The position numbers were made by a program, and so were the translations under genes. Source: Chitinophagaceae bacterium (GTDB lineage: Bacteria; Bacteroidota; Bacteroidia; Chitinophagales; Chitinophagaceae). From it: a stretch of DNA of 64,000 nt. Shown here in pieces: positions 27,569 through 37,504 of this stretch (position 1 is the first letter of the stretch; each line of letters begins with the position of its first letter). The stretch is taken from assembly GCA_014379345.1 (NCBI GenBank), contig JACMLY010000095.1:1-64000 (forward strand), given 5' to 3'. The notes under the pieces were generated by a model that was not told the DNA's origin, did not search any database, and was given only the letters and a program-made list of their open reading frames with translations.

Positions 27569-28105
27569 ATGGCTACTATCACTGTACATGATAAAAATTT
27601 TGAACCATATTTAAGTGTAGAGGAAATTCACTCGAGAATCAGGTTTATTGCCCATCAGCTTAATACAGATTATATCGATAAAAAACCTTTGTTCATTGCT
27701 ATCCTGAACGGCTCTTTTATTTTCGCCGCTGACCTCTTTAAGGAGTTGACCATTGATGCAGAGATATGTTTTATTAAACTGGCTTCTTACAAAGGTTCCA
27801 AATCAACCGGGCATGTGATCACAGCAATAGGATTGGATATGGATCTTTTTGGAAGAGATGTGGTTATTCTGGAAGATATTGTTGACACCGGAAAAACCCT
27901 GCATGAATTTCTTCCGCAATTACGGCATCAGCAACCTTCATCTCTCAAAATTGTTGCCTTGCTGCACAAACCCGACGCAACGGTTTTTCCAATGCACATC
28001 GACTATCTTGGATTTTCTATCCCTGATAAATTTGTAGTTGGGTATGGATTAGATTATGATGGATTGGGAAGAAATATACCGGAGATCTACCGTCTTACGG
28101 AATGA
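27569..28105 (+). CDS. hpt: Hypoxanthine phosphoribosyltransferase
   Basis: A 178-residue purine salvage enzyme that makes IMP or GMP from hypoxanthine or guanine and PRPP. The PRPP-binding loop is VVILEDIVDTGKTLHEF (about 94-110). FIAILNGSFIFAADL near residue 45 is the flexible N-terminal loop region, and FVVGYGLDYDGLGRNIPEIY is the C-terminal family signature with the base-contacting Asp. Length and motifs are normal. It sits three bases after the glucosaminidase gene, so the two are probably co-transcribed. Confidence 0.93.
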   Translation: MATITVHDKNFEPYLSVEEIHSRIRFIAHQLNTDYIDKKPLFIAILNGSFIFAADLFKELTIDAEICFIKLASYKGSKSTGHVITAIGLDMDLFGRDVVILEDIVDTGKTLHEFLPQLRHQQPSSLKIVALLHKPDATVFPMHIDYLGFSIPDKFVVGYGLDYDGLGRNIPEIYRLTE

Positions 28106-28174
28106 GAAGGCCGGTAAACGGTCGACGGTCGACCTTCGACGGCTGGCAAGACATTGTAATAAGAAAATATCCGA

Positions 28175-29926
28175 TTGAAAAAGAGCGCACTCATATTTTC
28201 ATTGCTTGTCATTCATGCTGCTACATTCGCCCAGTATTATTTACGGGGTGAGGTAAAGGATGAAAAGAATACGCCGCTGTCCAATGCAAAAATCCGGCTT
28301 CATTCTTCAGGTTATATTTATTACTCGGGTCAGGCCGGCGCATTTGGAATTACTACCTCAAAAAAAATTGACTCGGTAACGATAAATATGGATGGTTACC
28401 ATCCTGTTTCGTTGCAAGTAGATGCAGGCAAATACCAGTCGATCATTTTAAAGATGCTTTATGCGTCTGCAGATATCAGAAAGAACCGCCTTTTGTCCTT
28501 CACTAAAAACCTGAGGCCCGAAGACAGAGAAAACTGGTCGGCTTCAGGAGAAACATATAGTTCACAGCTCGAAAATGAATTTGTCAATTCACGCAAATAT
28601 CCTGAAACGGGGTTTGCTATTCATACGGATAAAGCTGCTTATAGTAATATCAGGAGGTTTCTGAATATGGGCACAACTATACCATCCGACGCGGTGCGGG
28701 TGGAGGAATTACTCAACTATTTCAACTTCAGTTATACCGCTCCAAAAACGGATAGTGTATTTGCTTTTGAGTCATATGTTTCAGATTGTCCATGGAACCC
28801 AAACAATCAGTTATTATTTTTAAATATTTGCGCAAAAAAAATAGAGCCGGAAAAAATACCGCCGAGTAATCTTGTTTTTTTAATTGATGTCTCCGGATCG
28901 ATGGATATGCCCAACCGGCTACCACTTCTCAAGTCCGCTTTTAAATTGCTGGTGGATAATCTTCGTGACAGTGATACGATCTCGATCGTTGTATACGGAA
29001 GCACTACCGGGGTGTGGCTGATTCCTACTTCAGGTAAAGAAAAAGAGAAGATCAGGAAAGCAATCGAAGAGTTGAATCCTGTAGGCGCAACGCCTGGTGA
29101 ATCGGGCATACGTGCTGCATACAGGGTTGCAAAAAGTCAGTTCATTCCTCATGGAAATAATCGCGTTATTCTTGCTACCGACGGAGATTTTAATGTCGGA
29201 CAGTCTACAGAAGACGAATTGGAAAAACTGATAACGCAACATCAGCAATCAGGGATTTATCTTACCTGTCTGGGTGTGGGAATGGGTAACTATAAAGATT
29301 CAAAGCTGGAAGTGCTGGCTAAGAAAGGCAATGGGAATTTTGCATACCTGGACAATGAAAAAGAAGCAGAAAAAGTTTTGGTAAAAGAACTCACCCAAAC
29401 ACTTTACACCGTTGCCGACGATGCTTACCTCAATATCCAGTTTAATGCAGATTTAGTGAATGAATACAGGCTTATCGGGTATGACAACAAATTAAAAGCA
29501 TTGGCTGATACATTGAGCGAGGTTGAAGGAGGTGAAGTTGGATCAGGACTTTCGTTAATTGTGTTGTTTGAATTGGTGCCCCAGTTCGCAAGGTTGGAAT
29601 CAGGTTACCATAAAGACGAACTGGCAAAAGTTATGGTTCATTACAGGAAACCATCAGATTCAACCCACCGGATCGCTTATTATAATTGTACAAGCACTAT
29701 TACGGATTTTAGTGACCTTCCCCGTTGCCATCAATTTGCCGCCTCCGTAACAATGTTTGCCTCGTTATTAAAGGAATCAAAATATTCAAAAAGATATTCC
29801 TGGAATGATGCTATTATCCTCGCCCATCAGGCGCATGATCCCAAAGATCCATTGCAGACAGAATTTGTAGGGATGATCGAAAAAGCGAAAAGAATTTATC
29901 TGAAGAACAGGAAGAAGCCACGTTGA
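28175..29926 (+). CDS. VWA-domain protein, YfbK-like, with N-terminal carboxypeptidase-regulatory-like domain
   Basis: A 583-residue exported protein. The start is TTG at 28175 giving a signal peptide (KKSALIFSLLVIHAATFAQ); no nearby ATG fits. Residues about 20-95 form a CarboxypepD_reg-like beta sandwich (YYLRGEVKDEKNTPLSNAKI). Then comes the long VWA-associated N-terminal region (PSDAVRVEELLNYFNFSY), and a VWA domain with a perfect MIDAS motif DVSGSM near residue 236 and ATDGDFNVG. The C-terminal part (SLIVLFELVP onward) is DUF3520. Metal-dependent binding of a protein partner in the periplasm or at the surface is likely. The partner is unknown. Confidence 0.87.
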   Translation: MKKSALIFSLLVIHAATFAQYYLRGEVKDEKNTPLSNAKIRLHSSGYIYYSGQAGAFGITTSKKIDSVTINMDGYHPVSLQVDAGKYQSIILKMLYASADIRKNRLLSFTKNLRPEDRENWSASGETYSSQLENEFVNSRKYPETGFAIHTDKAAYSNIRRFLNMGTTIPSDAVRVEELLNYFNFSYTAPKTDSVFAFESYVSDCPWNPNNQLLFLNICAKKIEPEKIPPSNLVFLIDVSGSMDMPNRLPLLKSAFKLLVDNLRDSDTISIVVYGSTTGVWLIPTSGKEKEKIRKAIEELNPVGATPGESGIRAAYRVAKSQFIPHGNNRVILATDGDFNVGQSTEDELEKLITQHQQSGIYLTCLGVGMGNYKDSKLEVLAKKGNGNFAYLDNEKEAEKVLVKELTQTLYTVADDAYLNIQFNADLVNEYRLIGYDNKLKALADTLSEVEGGEVGSGLSLIVLFELVPQFARLESGYHKDELAKVMVHYRKPSDSTHRIAYYNCTSTITDFSDLPRCHQFAASVTMFASLLKESKYSKRYSWNDAIILAHQAHDPKDPLQTEFVGMIEKAKRIYLKNRKKPR

Positions 29927-29930
29927 TGGT

Positions 29931-30082
29931 GATTAGCCGATGTGATGATTAGCCGATTAGCCAACGTAGTAGAGCGAAGAATGCCGCTATTGTGGGTGAA
30001 AAACACCAACAACAGCGGCAATGAAATCGGCTAATCGGCACATCGGCTAATTAACTGATAAGCACATCGGCTAATTAACTGA
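29931..30082. repeat. Fold-back repeat cluster between VWA gene and dnaJ, with a 24-bp-period duplication over the dnaJ stop
   Basis: Left part 29931-29962 holds repeats of GATTAGCCGAT; right part 30025-30082 holds the complementary ATCGGCTAAT. Between them an inner pair (about 29982-29992 and 30010-30020, GCCGCT/AGCGGC) closes a smaller hairpin. A 21-base unit occurs at 30038-30058 and again at 30062-30082, and the second copy contains the dnaJ stop codon (30075-30077). The genes on both sides converge here, so it can serve as a two-way terminator. Confidence 0.75.
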
Positions 30083-31232
30083 ACATCTCCCTCACTTTAT
30101 CAAAAAAGCTCTTATCTGATTTTTCGGGTTGAGGTTTGAAATTGGGCGATTGGCCGAGTTTTTCAAGGGTAGCACGTTCTTCTGCAGATACCTGCTGAGG
30201 AGTCCAGACATTTACATAAATGAGTTGGTCGCCTTTTTCATATGAGTTAACTGCCGGAAAGCCTTTTCCTTTTAAGCGGAAGATTTTTCCACTTTGAGTG
30301 CCGGAGGGTATTTTTATTTTTGCTCTGCCATCGATTGTTGGCACTTCAACCTGGGTGCCAAACACGGCGTCTGTAAAGGATATATGCAATTCAAAGGCTA
30401 CGTTCACGCCATCGCGATGTAAATCTTTGTGATGTTCTTCTTCTATCAGTACGATCAGGTCTCCTGGTGCGCCGCCCCGTTCGCCTGCATTTCCCCTTCC
30501 GCCAACGCTTAATTGCATTCCTTCCTGCACGCCTGCAGGAATTTCGAGTGATACTGTTTCTTCGCCATACACCCTGCCTTCGCCTTTACACGATACACAT
30601 TTTTGGGTGATGGTCGCCCCTTCTCCATTACAGGCAGGACACGTAGTTACCGTCTGCATCTGGCCAAGAAAAGTATTGCTTACGCGCCGCACCTGGCCAC
30701 TGCCTCCGCAGGTTCCACAGGTTTGCACGCTGTTCTTGTCTTTGGCGCCATTGCCGCCACAGGTGGAACAGGTTACATGTTTTTTTACTTTTATCTGTTT
30801 TGTAACGCCTTTGGCGATCTCTTCGTAGGTTAATTTCAGCTTTATCCGCAGATTACTACCCCTGATCCCCCTGTTACGTTGCCCATTACCCCTTCGACCA
30901 CCGCCGCCGCCAAAAAAACTTCCGAAAATATCCTCACCGAATATGTCTCCAAACTGGCTAAAAATATCTTCCATATTGCTGGCCCCGCCAAAACCTCTTC
31001 CGTTACCAGTTACGCCAGCATGTCCAAATCGATCGTATTGTGCTTTTTTATCCGAATCGCTCAAGATCTCATATGCCTCTGCCGCCTCTTTAAATTTTTC
31101 TTCAGCAGACTTATCCCCGGGATTTCTGTCCGGATGAAATTGCATCGCCACTTTCCGGTAGGCTTTTTTAATTTCATCCGCTGAAGCCTCCTTGGAAACG
31201 TTCAGTATTTCGTAATAATCTCTTTTAGTCAT
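30075..31232 (-). CDS. dnaJ: Chaperone protein DnaJ
   Basis: A 385-residue Hsp40 co-chaperone that stimulates DnaK ATPase and hands over unfolded clients. J domain at residues about 4-66 with the HPD motif ([10 protein letters not shown]), Gly/Phe-rich linker (about 80-125), four zinc-binding repeats [24 protein letters not shown] and CVSCKGEG, then the two C-terminal substrate-binding beta domains. It lies 24 bases downstream of grpE on the same strand, the usual Bacteroidota operon. DnaK itself is not in the window. Confidence 0.97.
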   Translation of the reverse strand: MTKRDYYEILNVSKEASADEIKKAYRKVAMQFHPDRNPGDKSAEEKFKEAAEAYEILSDSDKKAQYDRFGHAGVTGNGRGFGGASNMEDIFSQFGDIFGEDIFGSFFGGGGGRRGNGQRNRGIRGSNLRIKLKLTYEEIAKGVTKQIKVKKHVTCSTCGGNGAKDKNSVQTCGTCGGSGQVRRVSNTFLGQMQTVTTCPACNGEGATITQKCVSCKGEGRVYGEETVSLEIPAGVQEGMQLSVGGRGNAGERGGAPGDLIVLIEEEHHKDLHRDGVNVAFELHISFTDAVFGTQVEVPTIDGRAKIKIPSGTQSGKIFRLKGKGFPAVNSYEKGDQLIYVNVWTPQQVSAEERATLEKLGQSPNFKPQPEKSDKSFFDKVREMFS

Positions 31233-31256
31233 TTGGTTGAATTATAAGTCACGGTT

Positions 31257-31808
31257 TCACTTTCCCACTACTACCTTAGCGAATCTGATAATTTTGTCGT
31301 TAAGATAATATCCTTTTTCTACTTCATCGATTACTTTACCCTTTAATTCAGGGCCTGGAGCCGGAATTTCGGTTATTGCCTCATGCTGATCGGGATTAAA
31401 TGGAACGCCGACGCTTTGCATTGGTTTTACTCCTTTTGACTGCAAGGCGTTTCTAAGCTTATTAAAAATAAGCAGAATGCCTTCTTTCATTGTGCCCAGT
31501 TCATCACTGGCTTGTAACTGTTTTTCTGCGCGCTCACAGTCGTCCAACACTTCCAGCAAAGAAACAATGACATCCTTTCCTGCTGTCTGAATCAATTCGA
31601 GCCTCTCGCGGGCGTTTCTTTTTCTAAAATTGTCAAATTCAGCAACCTGCCTTAAATATTTATCCTTGAGCTCCTGGATCTCAGCTTTCAATTTGGCTGT
31701 ATCATCCGGCAATTCCTGAATGCCTTCCGCCGATTCCGTATGGGTAATATTGATGGCATCATCGGATTTATTGTCAAAATCCATTTCGGTTTTGTCGTTC
31801 TGCTTCAT
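31257..31808 (-). CDS. grpE: Nucleotide exchange factor GrpE
   Basis: A 183-residue co-chaperone that releases ADP from DnaK. A long acidic N-terminal tail is followed by a coiled coil (DTAKLKAEIQELKDKYLRQV, then FDNFRKRNARERLELIQTAG) and the C-terminal beta-wing part with the signature GVPFNPDQHEAITEIPAP and VIDEVEKGYYLNDKIIRFAKVVVGK split across it. First gene of the grpE-dnaJ operon, with a good promoter about 40 bases upstream. Confidence 0.96.
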   Translation of the reverse strand: MKQNDKTEMDFDNKSDDAINITHTESAEGIQELPDDTAKLKAEIQELKDKYLRQVAEFDNFRKRNARERLELIQTAGKDVIVSLLEVLDDCERAEKQLQASDELGTMKEGILLIFNKLRNALQSKGVKPMQSVGVPFNPDQHEAITEIPAPGPELKGKVIDEVEKGYYLNDKIIRFAKVVVGK

Positions 31809-31848
31809 GTGTCACTTATATTTTAGTCAAAATTGAAGAAATTGTCGG

Positions 31849-31878
31849 CAAAGGTATGCTTGTCAAGAATATTGCCAA
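31849..31878 (-). promoter_or_regulatory. Promoter of grpE-dnaJ
   Basis: On the - strand, TTGG (31878-31875), 18 bases, then TACCTTTG (31856-31849), a perfect TAnnTTTG box with normal spacing. The start of transcription should fall near 31843, about 35 bases before the grpE ATG. No CIRCE-type inverted repeat is visible, so heat control, if any, is not explained by HrcA here. Confidence 0.6.
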
Positions 31879-32400
31879 CCAGTTTTAAAGGTCAAATTGT
31901 CTTAATAAAGGTATTTGGCATTTTGCACGTCAGAATTACGGTTGATCAGTGAGCAGGGTGAAAACCCCGATCAGCTGACAAACAGTTCTTTTATTAATAA
32001 ACCCGGCATGTAAAAGGATCCGATCGTCTACCCTGCTTCAGGTTTCGAATTTCCGATCACAGTTGAATTCAACAAAATACTTATTTGTTAATTTTTTTAA
32101 AGTCTATGCAGCATAACTTAGTGAAATGAAATCTTTAGTATGTTATATTCCTCAACATAATAACTAACGATTGTAAGGAATGTATTGCTTATAACTCTCC
32201 CGATTAGAAATTTTCTATTTAATTGCCATTATATATGAAAACTCTTAGCAATTTTAACTTATCTCTAAAAAACACTGTTTAACCGTTTAATTAATTGTTA
32301 ATTTTATTTATCATTACTAAAGATTTTACGAAATCGTTATAGTTAACGTGATACTAACTGTTCTTCATTAAATAAAACCAACCAACAAAACTCTACAATT
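31879..32400. other. Long AT-rich intergenic region before the susC-like gene
   Basis: About 520 bases between the grpE promoter and the SusC start. No gene, no anti-sigma/ECF pair and no clear TAnnTTTG box facing the SusC gene were found. The last about 250 bases are strongly AT-rich (runs such as TTAATTAATTG) and probably hold the promoter and leader of the SusC operon. Confidence 0.5.
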
Positions 32401-35400
32401 ATGCTTTTAAAATTAACTGCACTTCGGTCGTGGTGGACTGCCTGCCTGTTATTATTCGCCACGATTGCATTTGCGCAACAAAGAACGATCTCCGGAAAAG
32501 TTACTGATGCCAACAACGCTCCTGTTGCCGGCGCAACAGTAGCTGTGAAAGGAGCCAACGTTGCGACACAAACAAATGCCCAGGGTGATTTCTCCCTTTC
32601 TGTACCAGGCAATAATTCAGTTCTGGTCATTTCTTATGTAGGCTTTGAGCAACGTGAAGTAGCCGTTGGAAGTCAAAGCGCTGTTGCCATTAATTTAACC
32701 GCTTCTTCTTCCAATTTAAATGAAGTAGTGGTTACGGGTTATACCAGCCAGCAACGAAGAAATATCGTTGGAGCTGTAGCAACCGTATCCGGAGCTAAGT
32801 TATCGGCGGTACAATCTGGTAACGCCGAACAGCAATTTCAGGGACGTGTTCCCGGTTTGACAGTTATTACTACAGGTCAACCCGGCACAACCAGCCAGGT
32901 GAGAATTCGTGGATTTGGATCTTTCAGTAACAACGAGCCTCTTTATATAGTAGATGGTATACCTACTACTAATATTGATTTTATCAATGGAAACGATATT
33001 GAGAACACAACAGTTCTAAAAGATGCAGGGTCAGCCTCAATTTACGGAGCCCGTGCCGCAGCCGGTGTTATTATTGTTACTACCAAGAAGGGAAAAGCAA
33101 ACGGCAAATTAAATGTTCAATATGATCTGAGTTATGGATATACTGTTCCGGGAAAAGGAGTTGATCTGCTGAGCCCACAGCAACAGGCAGACCTTACCAA
33201 GGAGGCCCTGCTCGCTGCAGGCCAGGTAGCTACTCACCCCCAATACGGCACAGGTACATTTGTATTGCCCGATTATTTAAAAGTTGGTGGATCGTTCGGT
33301 TTATCCGGATTGGCTGCAAATGATCCCAGACTTGATCCTGCATTATTCAATACGAATTTTGAAAAGGGTGCCATTTACCAGGTCATTAGGGCTAATAAAG
33401 CCGGAACGGATTGGTATGATGAATTGACTGAAGTAAATCCGATTCAAAACCATACCCTGGCGATAAGCGGAGGTAATGAAATGGCGAAATACTATGCAGG
33501 TTTCAGCCTTTATGATGAAAAAGGAACGGTGATCAATACTTATCTTAAAAGATATGGATTGCGTTTAAACACTGAATTTAATGTAAAGAACCGCGTTAGG
33601 ATCGGCCAGAATTTCCAATTTACATTCAGAGAAAATCCAAATATTGGTTTTTTCCCTGCGTCGGAGAATTCGATATTATTTGCCCTTACTATCAACCCAT
33701 TAATACCTGTATATGATGAAGGCGGTGGTTTTGCCGGTACGACAGCGCAAGGATTTAATAATTCCAATAATCCTATAGCCGGCCGGATCCGCTCAAAAGA
33801 TAATAAAGGCTATGCTTCAAATATTTTTGGAAATATATATGCAGAGGCGGATCTCACCAAAGACCTTACCTTTCGCACAAGCTGGGGAGGCAATTTCTTT
33901 CAATTCCAGAATCGATTTATTACATATCGCACTTACGAGAATTCAGAAAATACAAATAATAATACGTTTGGTGAGCAAGGGGGAAATGGTGGAGGCTGGA
34001 CATGGACAAACACACTCCGATACGTTAAAGTGTTTGGCGATCATTCACTCACTGCGTTGGGCGGAATTGAAGCTATCAAAGATGGGTATTTCAGATTTCT
34101 TGGTGGAACTGGTTTAAATCCGTTCAGTCTTAGTCCAACATACCTGACCCTCACCAATACGGATCCTACCGGACGTTCTTTGAACAGCGGTGGTAATCCT
34201 TTGAGAAAATTATATTCCCAATTTGCAAAAGTTGATTACCAATACAAAGACAAATACTTATTAACTGCTCTTGTTCGCAGGGACGGTTCTTCCGTATTTG
34301 GTGAAGAAGACAAATACGGTGTATTTCCAGCCGTTTCAGCAGGATGGCGAATCACAGAAGAAAACTTTTTAAATAATGTAAGTTGGATGAATGAGTTGAA
34401 AATAAGAGGAGGCTGGGGAATTATGGGCAATGAACGCCCTGTTGGTTCTGCCAATCGATTCAACTCCATAGGTGGCGGCCCTGGTGCTACATATTATGAT
34501 TTAGGTGGAACCAATACATCTACCTTACCCGGTATCGCTGTTGTAGGTCTGGGAAATCCCAACGCTAAATGGGAAGACAATACCACAGTCAATATCGGCT
34601 TTGATGGTACGTTTTTTAACAATAAACTGGACGTGATTTTTGATTGGTATACCCGTACAACATCTGATTTATTGTACAATCCGGAGCTGCCCGCAACCTT
34701 AGGCACTTCAGCCCCGCCTGTTGTAAATATCGGAGAAATGAAAAATACGGGCATCGATATGATGATCACCTATAAAGGAAATGCCGGTCCGGTTCGTTTT
34801 GAAACCGACCTGATTTTTACAAAGTATAAAAACAGCATTGAGAAAATTGCCGACGGTGTACTAAATTTCGATCGCACATTCTCAGGCAGAATTGGGGGTG
34901 GATTTGTGCGTAACGCGGTTGGCGAACCAGTATCATCTTTCTTTGGATATAAGGTAATAGGCCTTTTCCAGACTGCAGCAGAAGTTGCCGCAGCTCCCAC
35001 TCAGGCCGGTGCTGGTATTGGACGTTTTAGATATGAAGACGTTAATGGGGATAAGGCAATTACTTCTGCAGACCGTGACTATATAGGCAACCCTAACCCT
35101 GATTTTACGTATGGTTTTAATGCGAAAGTCTTTATTAAGAGTTTTGATCTTGAAGCATTGTTTTATGGAGTTCAGGGGGGTGAGGTGTTGAATTTTACCA
35201 GGTGGTTCACGGACTTTTATCCTTCATTTGCGGGAATAGGTAAATCAACAAGGGTACTTGATGCCTGGACGCCTACTAATACCAGTGCAACGATCCCTCG
35301 TTTTGAAAATGTATCGAATGCCAGCACAAATGGAGAATTGAATTCTTATTATGTCGAAAAAGGCTCCTATTTTCGTTTGAGAAGTTTAAAAATAGGATAC

Positions 35401-35598
35401 AATGTTTCTCCAGCTATGATAAGAAGGGCAGGTCTTGAAAAACTCCGTTTCTTTATACAGGGAACTAATTTGTTCACAGCAACCAAATATACTGGTACTG
35501 ATCCTGAGGTAAGTGGTGTTGATACGAACTTCGGCGTTGACATTGGTAACTATCCTGTTAACAGACAATTTTTGGTTGGACTTAGTCTTGCTTTTTAA
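32401..35598 (+). CDS. SusC/RagA-family TonB-dependent outer-membrane transporter
   Basis: A 1065-residue outer-membrane receptor. Signal peptide (LLLFATIAFAQ), then a CarboxypepD_reg-like domain (about 29-105, ISGKVTDANNAPVAGATVAV), the SusC signature LNEVVVTGYTSQQRRNIVGA, the plug with RIRGFGSFSNNEPLYIVDG and ASIYGARAAAGVIIVTTKKG, and a 22-strand barrel ending GLSLAF. With the SusD lipoprotein 40 bases downstream it should form a surface uptake complex powered by TonB. The substrate is unknown. No glycoside hydrolases or peptidases follow, so it is not a typical polysaccharide utilisation locus. Confidence 0.95.
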   Translation: MLLKLTALRSWWTACLLLFATIAFAQQRTISGKVTDANNAPVAGATVAVKGANVATQTNAQGDFSLSVPGNNSVLVISYVGFEQREVAVGSQSAVAINLTASSSNLNEVVVTGYTSQQRRNIVGAVATVSGAKLSAVQSGNAEQQFQGRVPGLTVITTGQPGTTSQVRIRGFGSFSNNEPLYIVDGIPTTNIDFINGNDIENTTVLKDAGSASIYGARAAAGVIIVTTKKGKANGKLNVQYDLSYGYTVPGKGVDLLSPQQQADLTKEALLAAGQVATHPQYGTGTFVLPDYLKVGGSFGLSGLAANDPRLDPALFNTNFEKGAIYQVIRANKAGTDWYDELTEVNPIQNHTLAISGGNEMAKYYAGFSLYDEKGTVINTYLKRYGLRLNTEFNVKNRVRIGQNFQFTFRENPNIGFFPASENSILFALTINPLIPVYDEGGGFAGTTAQGFNNSNNPIAGRIRSKDNKGYASNIFGNIYAEADLTKDLTFRTSWGGNFFQFQNRFITYRTYENSENTNNNTFGEQGGNGGGWTWTNTLRYVKVFGDHSLTALGGIEAIKDGYFRFLGGTGLNPFSLSPTYLTLTNTDPTGRSLNSGGNPLRKLYSQFAKVDYQYKDKYLLTALVRRDGSSVFGEEDKYGVFPAVSAGWRITEENFLNNVSWMNELKIRGGWGIMGNERPVGSANRFNSIGGGPGATYYDLGGTNTSTLPGIAVVGLGNPNAKWEDNTTVNIGFDGTFFNNKLDVIFDWYTRTTSDLLYNPELPATLGTSAPPVVNIGEMKNTGIDMMITYKGNAGPVRFETDLIFTKYKNSIEKIADGVLNFDRTFSGRIGGGFVRNAVGEPVSSFFGYKVIGLFQTAAEVAAAPTQAGAGIGRFRYEDVNGDKAITSADRDYIGNPNPDFTYGFNAKVFIKSFDLEALFYGVQGGEVLNFTRWFTDFYPSFAGIGKSTRVLDAWTPTNTSATIPRFENVSNASTNGELNSYYVEKGSYFRLRSLKIGYNVSPAMIRRAGLEKLRFFIQGTNLFTATKYTGTDPEVSGVDTNFGVDIGNYPVNRQFLVGLSLAF

Positions 35599-35638
35599 AT
35601 TTGAATAATAGTTTTTTTAACGATTCAGAACCTTCAAT

Positions 35639-37399
35639 ATGTTAAACATGAAATATAGCAAATTAAAAATCTTGTCTTTTTTTGCCGTAGCAGCTGTTGT
35701 TACCATGGTGGTAGCTGCCTGTAAAAAAAGCTTTCTCGATCAGCAAACCGTCGGGATTCTTACAGAAACCGAGGCCCAGAGTCTGAAAGGGGCTCAACAA
35801 TTCCTAACCGCTTCCTATGCCGGTATAAAAGGTATCGGATGGGAAGGTGGTGCCAGTAATTGGGTGTATGGAAGTATTGTGGCTGGGGAAGCCAATAAAG
35901 GATCCGATGCAGGTGACCAGGCAGATATCGTTCCAATCCAGCAATTTACAGCCTCTCCTACCAACAATTATTTTAACGTGAAATGGCGCGCGGTATATGA
36001 GGGTGTTGCCCGCACCAATGGCACTATTCGTATTGTAACTAAACTCACGGCTGCAGATATTACTACTGCTGAAAAAAATCAGATACTGGCAGAGGCTCGT
36101 TTCCTTCGTGCCTTCTTCCATTTCGAAGCCAAAAAAATGTGGAATAAAGTTCCTTATGTAGATGAAACAATTGACGTTACAAATGCAAATGTTCCTAACG
36201 ACACAGATATCTGGCCTAAGATCATGGCAGACCTTGATTTTGCCAGAACTACGCTGACTGCTACTAAGTCTGAAATCGGAAGGATTAATAAATGGGGCGC
36301 TATTGCATTTTATGCGAAAGCACTATTATTCCAGGGAAAGTATGCTGAAGCAAGACCGTTATTAACAGATGTCATTACAAATGGCGTTAATTCTGCGGGT
36401 ACCAAATATGCTTTGGCACCAGCCTTTCACAACCTGTTCAATGCTGACTTCGAAAACACGGCAGCGGTGAGAGCTGAAACCATTTTTGCTTATGAGTCAT
36501 CTGTAAATGATGGTTCAGGAGGTGTTAATGCAAACTTCGACCAGGTATTGAACTTCCCTTACAATGGCGGACCCGGCACCTGCTGCGGATTTTATCAACC
36601 CTCCATTGAACTTGTGAATTCTTACAGAACAACTGCACTTGGCTTACCTCTTCTGGATGGATCTTATAATATAGGCGCTAACCAGGTGAAAAATGACCAG
36701 GGAGTCGCTTCAACAGCACCGTTCACTCCTGACGCAGGAACGCTGGATCCAAGACTTGACTGGACTGTAGGCCGCAGAGGTCTTCCTTTCCATGATTGGG
36801 GCCTTCATCCAGGCGCTGTCTGGATTCGCGACCAGGGTAATGGTGGTCCTTATGCGCCAAAGAAAAATGCTTATTATAAAACACAGGAGAAAAAATTAAC
36901 GGATGGTACAAATTGGGCAACCGGTCTTACCGCTATTAATTATAAGTTGATGCGTTTTGCAGATGTGCTATTAATGGCTGCTGAAGCTGAAATTGATGGC
37001 GGAGGTACTCCGGAAAAAGCACGTGAGTACATAAACCTTGTGCGTGCAAGAGCGGCTCAGCCAAGTACTTTCGTTCCCGGAGCAGCTGCTACTTATCTTA
37101 TTGGCTTGTATGCAACACCATTTCCTGATTTAGCAACCGCAAGAAGTGCGGTTCGTTTTGAAAGGAAACTGGAATTGGCAATGGAAGGCCATCGCTTCTT
37201 CGACCTGGTGCGTTGGGGTATAGCAGATGTTGCAATTAATGCATTCCTTACTTATGAGAAAGCAAAATTGTCTGCAGGATACGGCTCTGCTACTTTCACA
37301 AAAGGAAAGCACGAATACTACCCGATACCTCAAAGACAAATAGATTTGCAGGCATCCGGCGGTGCACAAACCCTTGTTCAGAATCCGGGATATCAATAA
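35639..37399 (+). CDS. SusD/RagB-family surface lipoprotein
   Basis: A 586-residue lipoprotein. Signal peptide with lipobox VVAAC and the lipid-modified Cys at residue 28 (ATG 35639; ATG 35648 is an equally good start). TPR-like SusD regions are seen: ILAEARFLRAFFHFEAKKMW, INYKLMRFADVLLMAAEAE, ARSAVRFERKLELAMEGHRF and FDLVRWG, ending in the usual YPIPQRQIDL. It caps the SusC barrel and captures ligand at the cell surface. Followed by a strong hairpin and then a new promoter box, so the genes downstream may be expressed at a different level. Confidence 0.95.
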   Translation: MLNMKYSKLKILSFFAVAAVVTMVVAACKKSFLDQQTVGILTETEAQSLKGAQQFLTASYAGIKGIGWEGGASNWVYGSIVAGEANKGSDAGDQADIVPIQQFTASPTNNYFNVKWRAVYEGVARTNGTIRIVTKLTAADITTAEKNQILAEARFLRAFFHFEAKKMWNKVPYVDETIDVTNANVPNDTDIWPKIMADLDFARTTLTATKSEIGRINKWGAIAFYAKALLFQGKYAEARPLLTDVITNGVNSAGTKYALAPAFHNLFNADFENTAAVRAETIFAYESSVNDGSGGVNANFDQVLNFPYNGGPGTCCGFYQPSIELVNSYRTTALGLPLLDGSYNIGANQVKNDQGVASTAPFTPDAGTLDPRLDWTVGRRGLPFHDWGLHPGAVWIRDQGNGGPYAPKKNAYYKTQEKKLTDGTNWATGLTAINYKLMRFADVLLMAAEAEIDGGGTPEKAREYINLVRARAAQPSTFVPGAAATYLIGLYATPFPDLATARSAVRFERKLELAMEGHRFFDLVRWGIADVAINAFLTYEKAKLSAGYGSATFTKGKHEYYPIPQRQIDLQASGGAQTLVQNPGYQ

Positions 37400-37425
37400 T
37401 AGATTTATATTATAATAATTTTAAG

Positions 37426-37457
37426 CAACAGGGCAGACACAAACATCTGCCCTGTTG
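37426..37457 (+). terminator. 12-bp perfect hairpin after the susD-like gene
   Basis: Arms 37426-37437 and 37446-37457 (CAACAGGGCAGA and its complement) with an 8-base loop, 27 bases after the SusD stop. It is followed by a short T-rich stretch. It fits an intrinsic terminator or attenuator between the SusCD pair and the lipoprotein genes. Confidence 0.75.
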
Positions 37458-37479
37458 TTATTTGACACACCTTATTATC

Positions 37480-37487
37480 TAAATTTG
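37480..37487 (+). promoter_or_regulatory. -7 box TAAATTTG before the ASPIC/VCBS gene
   Basis: A perfect TAnnTTTG box 17 bases before ATG 37505. Upstream TTG elements lie at 22-base (TTG 37455) or 15-base (TTTG 37461) spacing, neither ideal. Suggests that the three lipoprotein genes can be transcribed independently of SusCD. Confidence 0.45.
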
Positions 37488-37504
37488 GTTTGAATTACAT
37501 CGCA

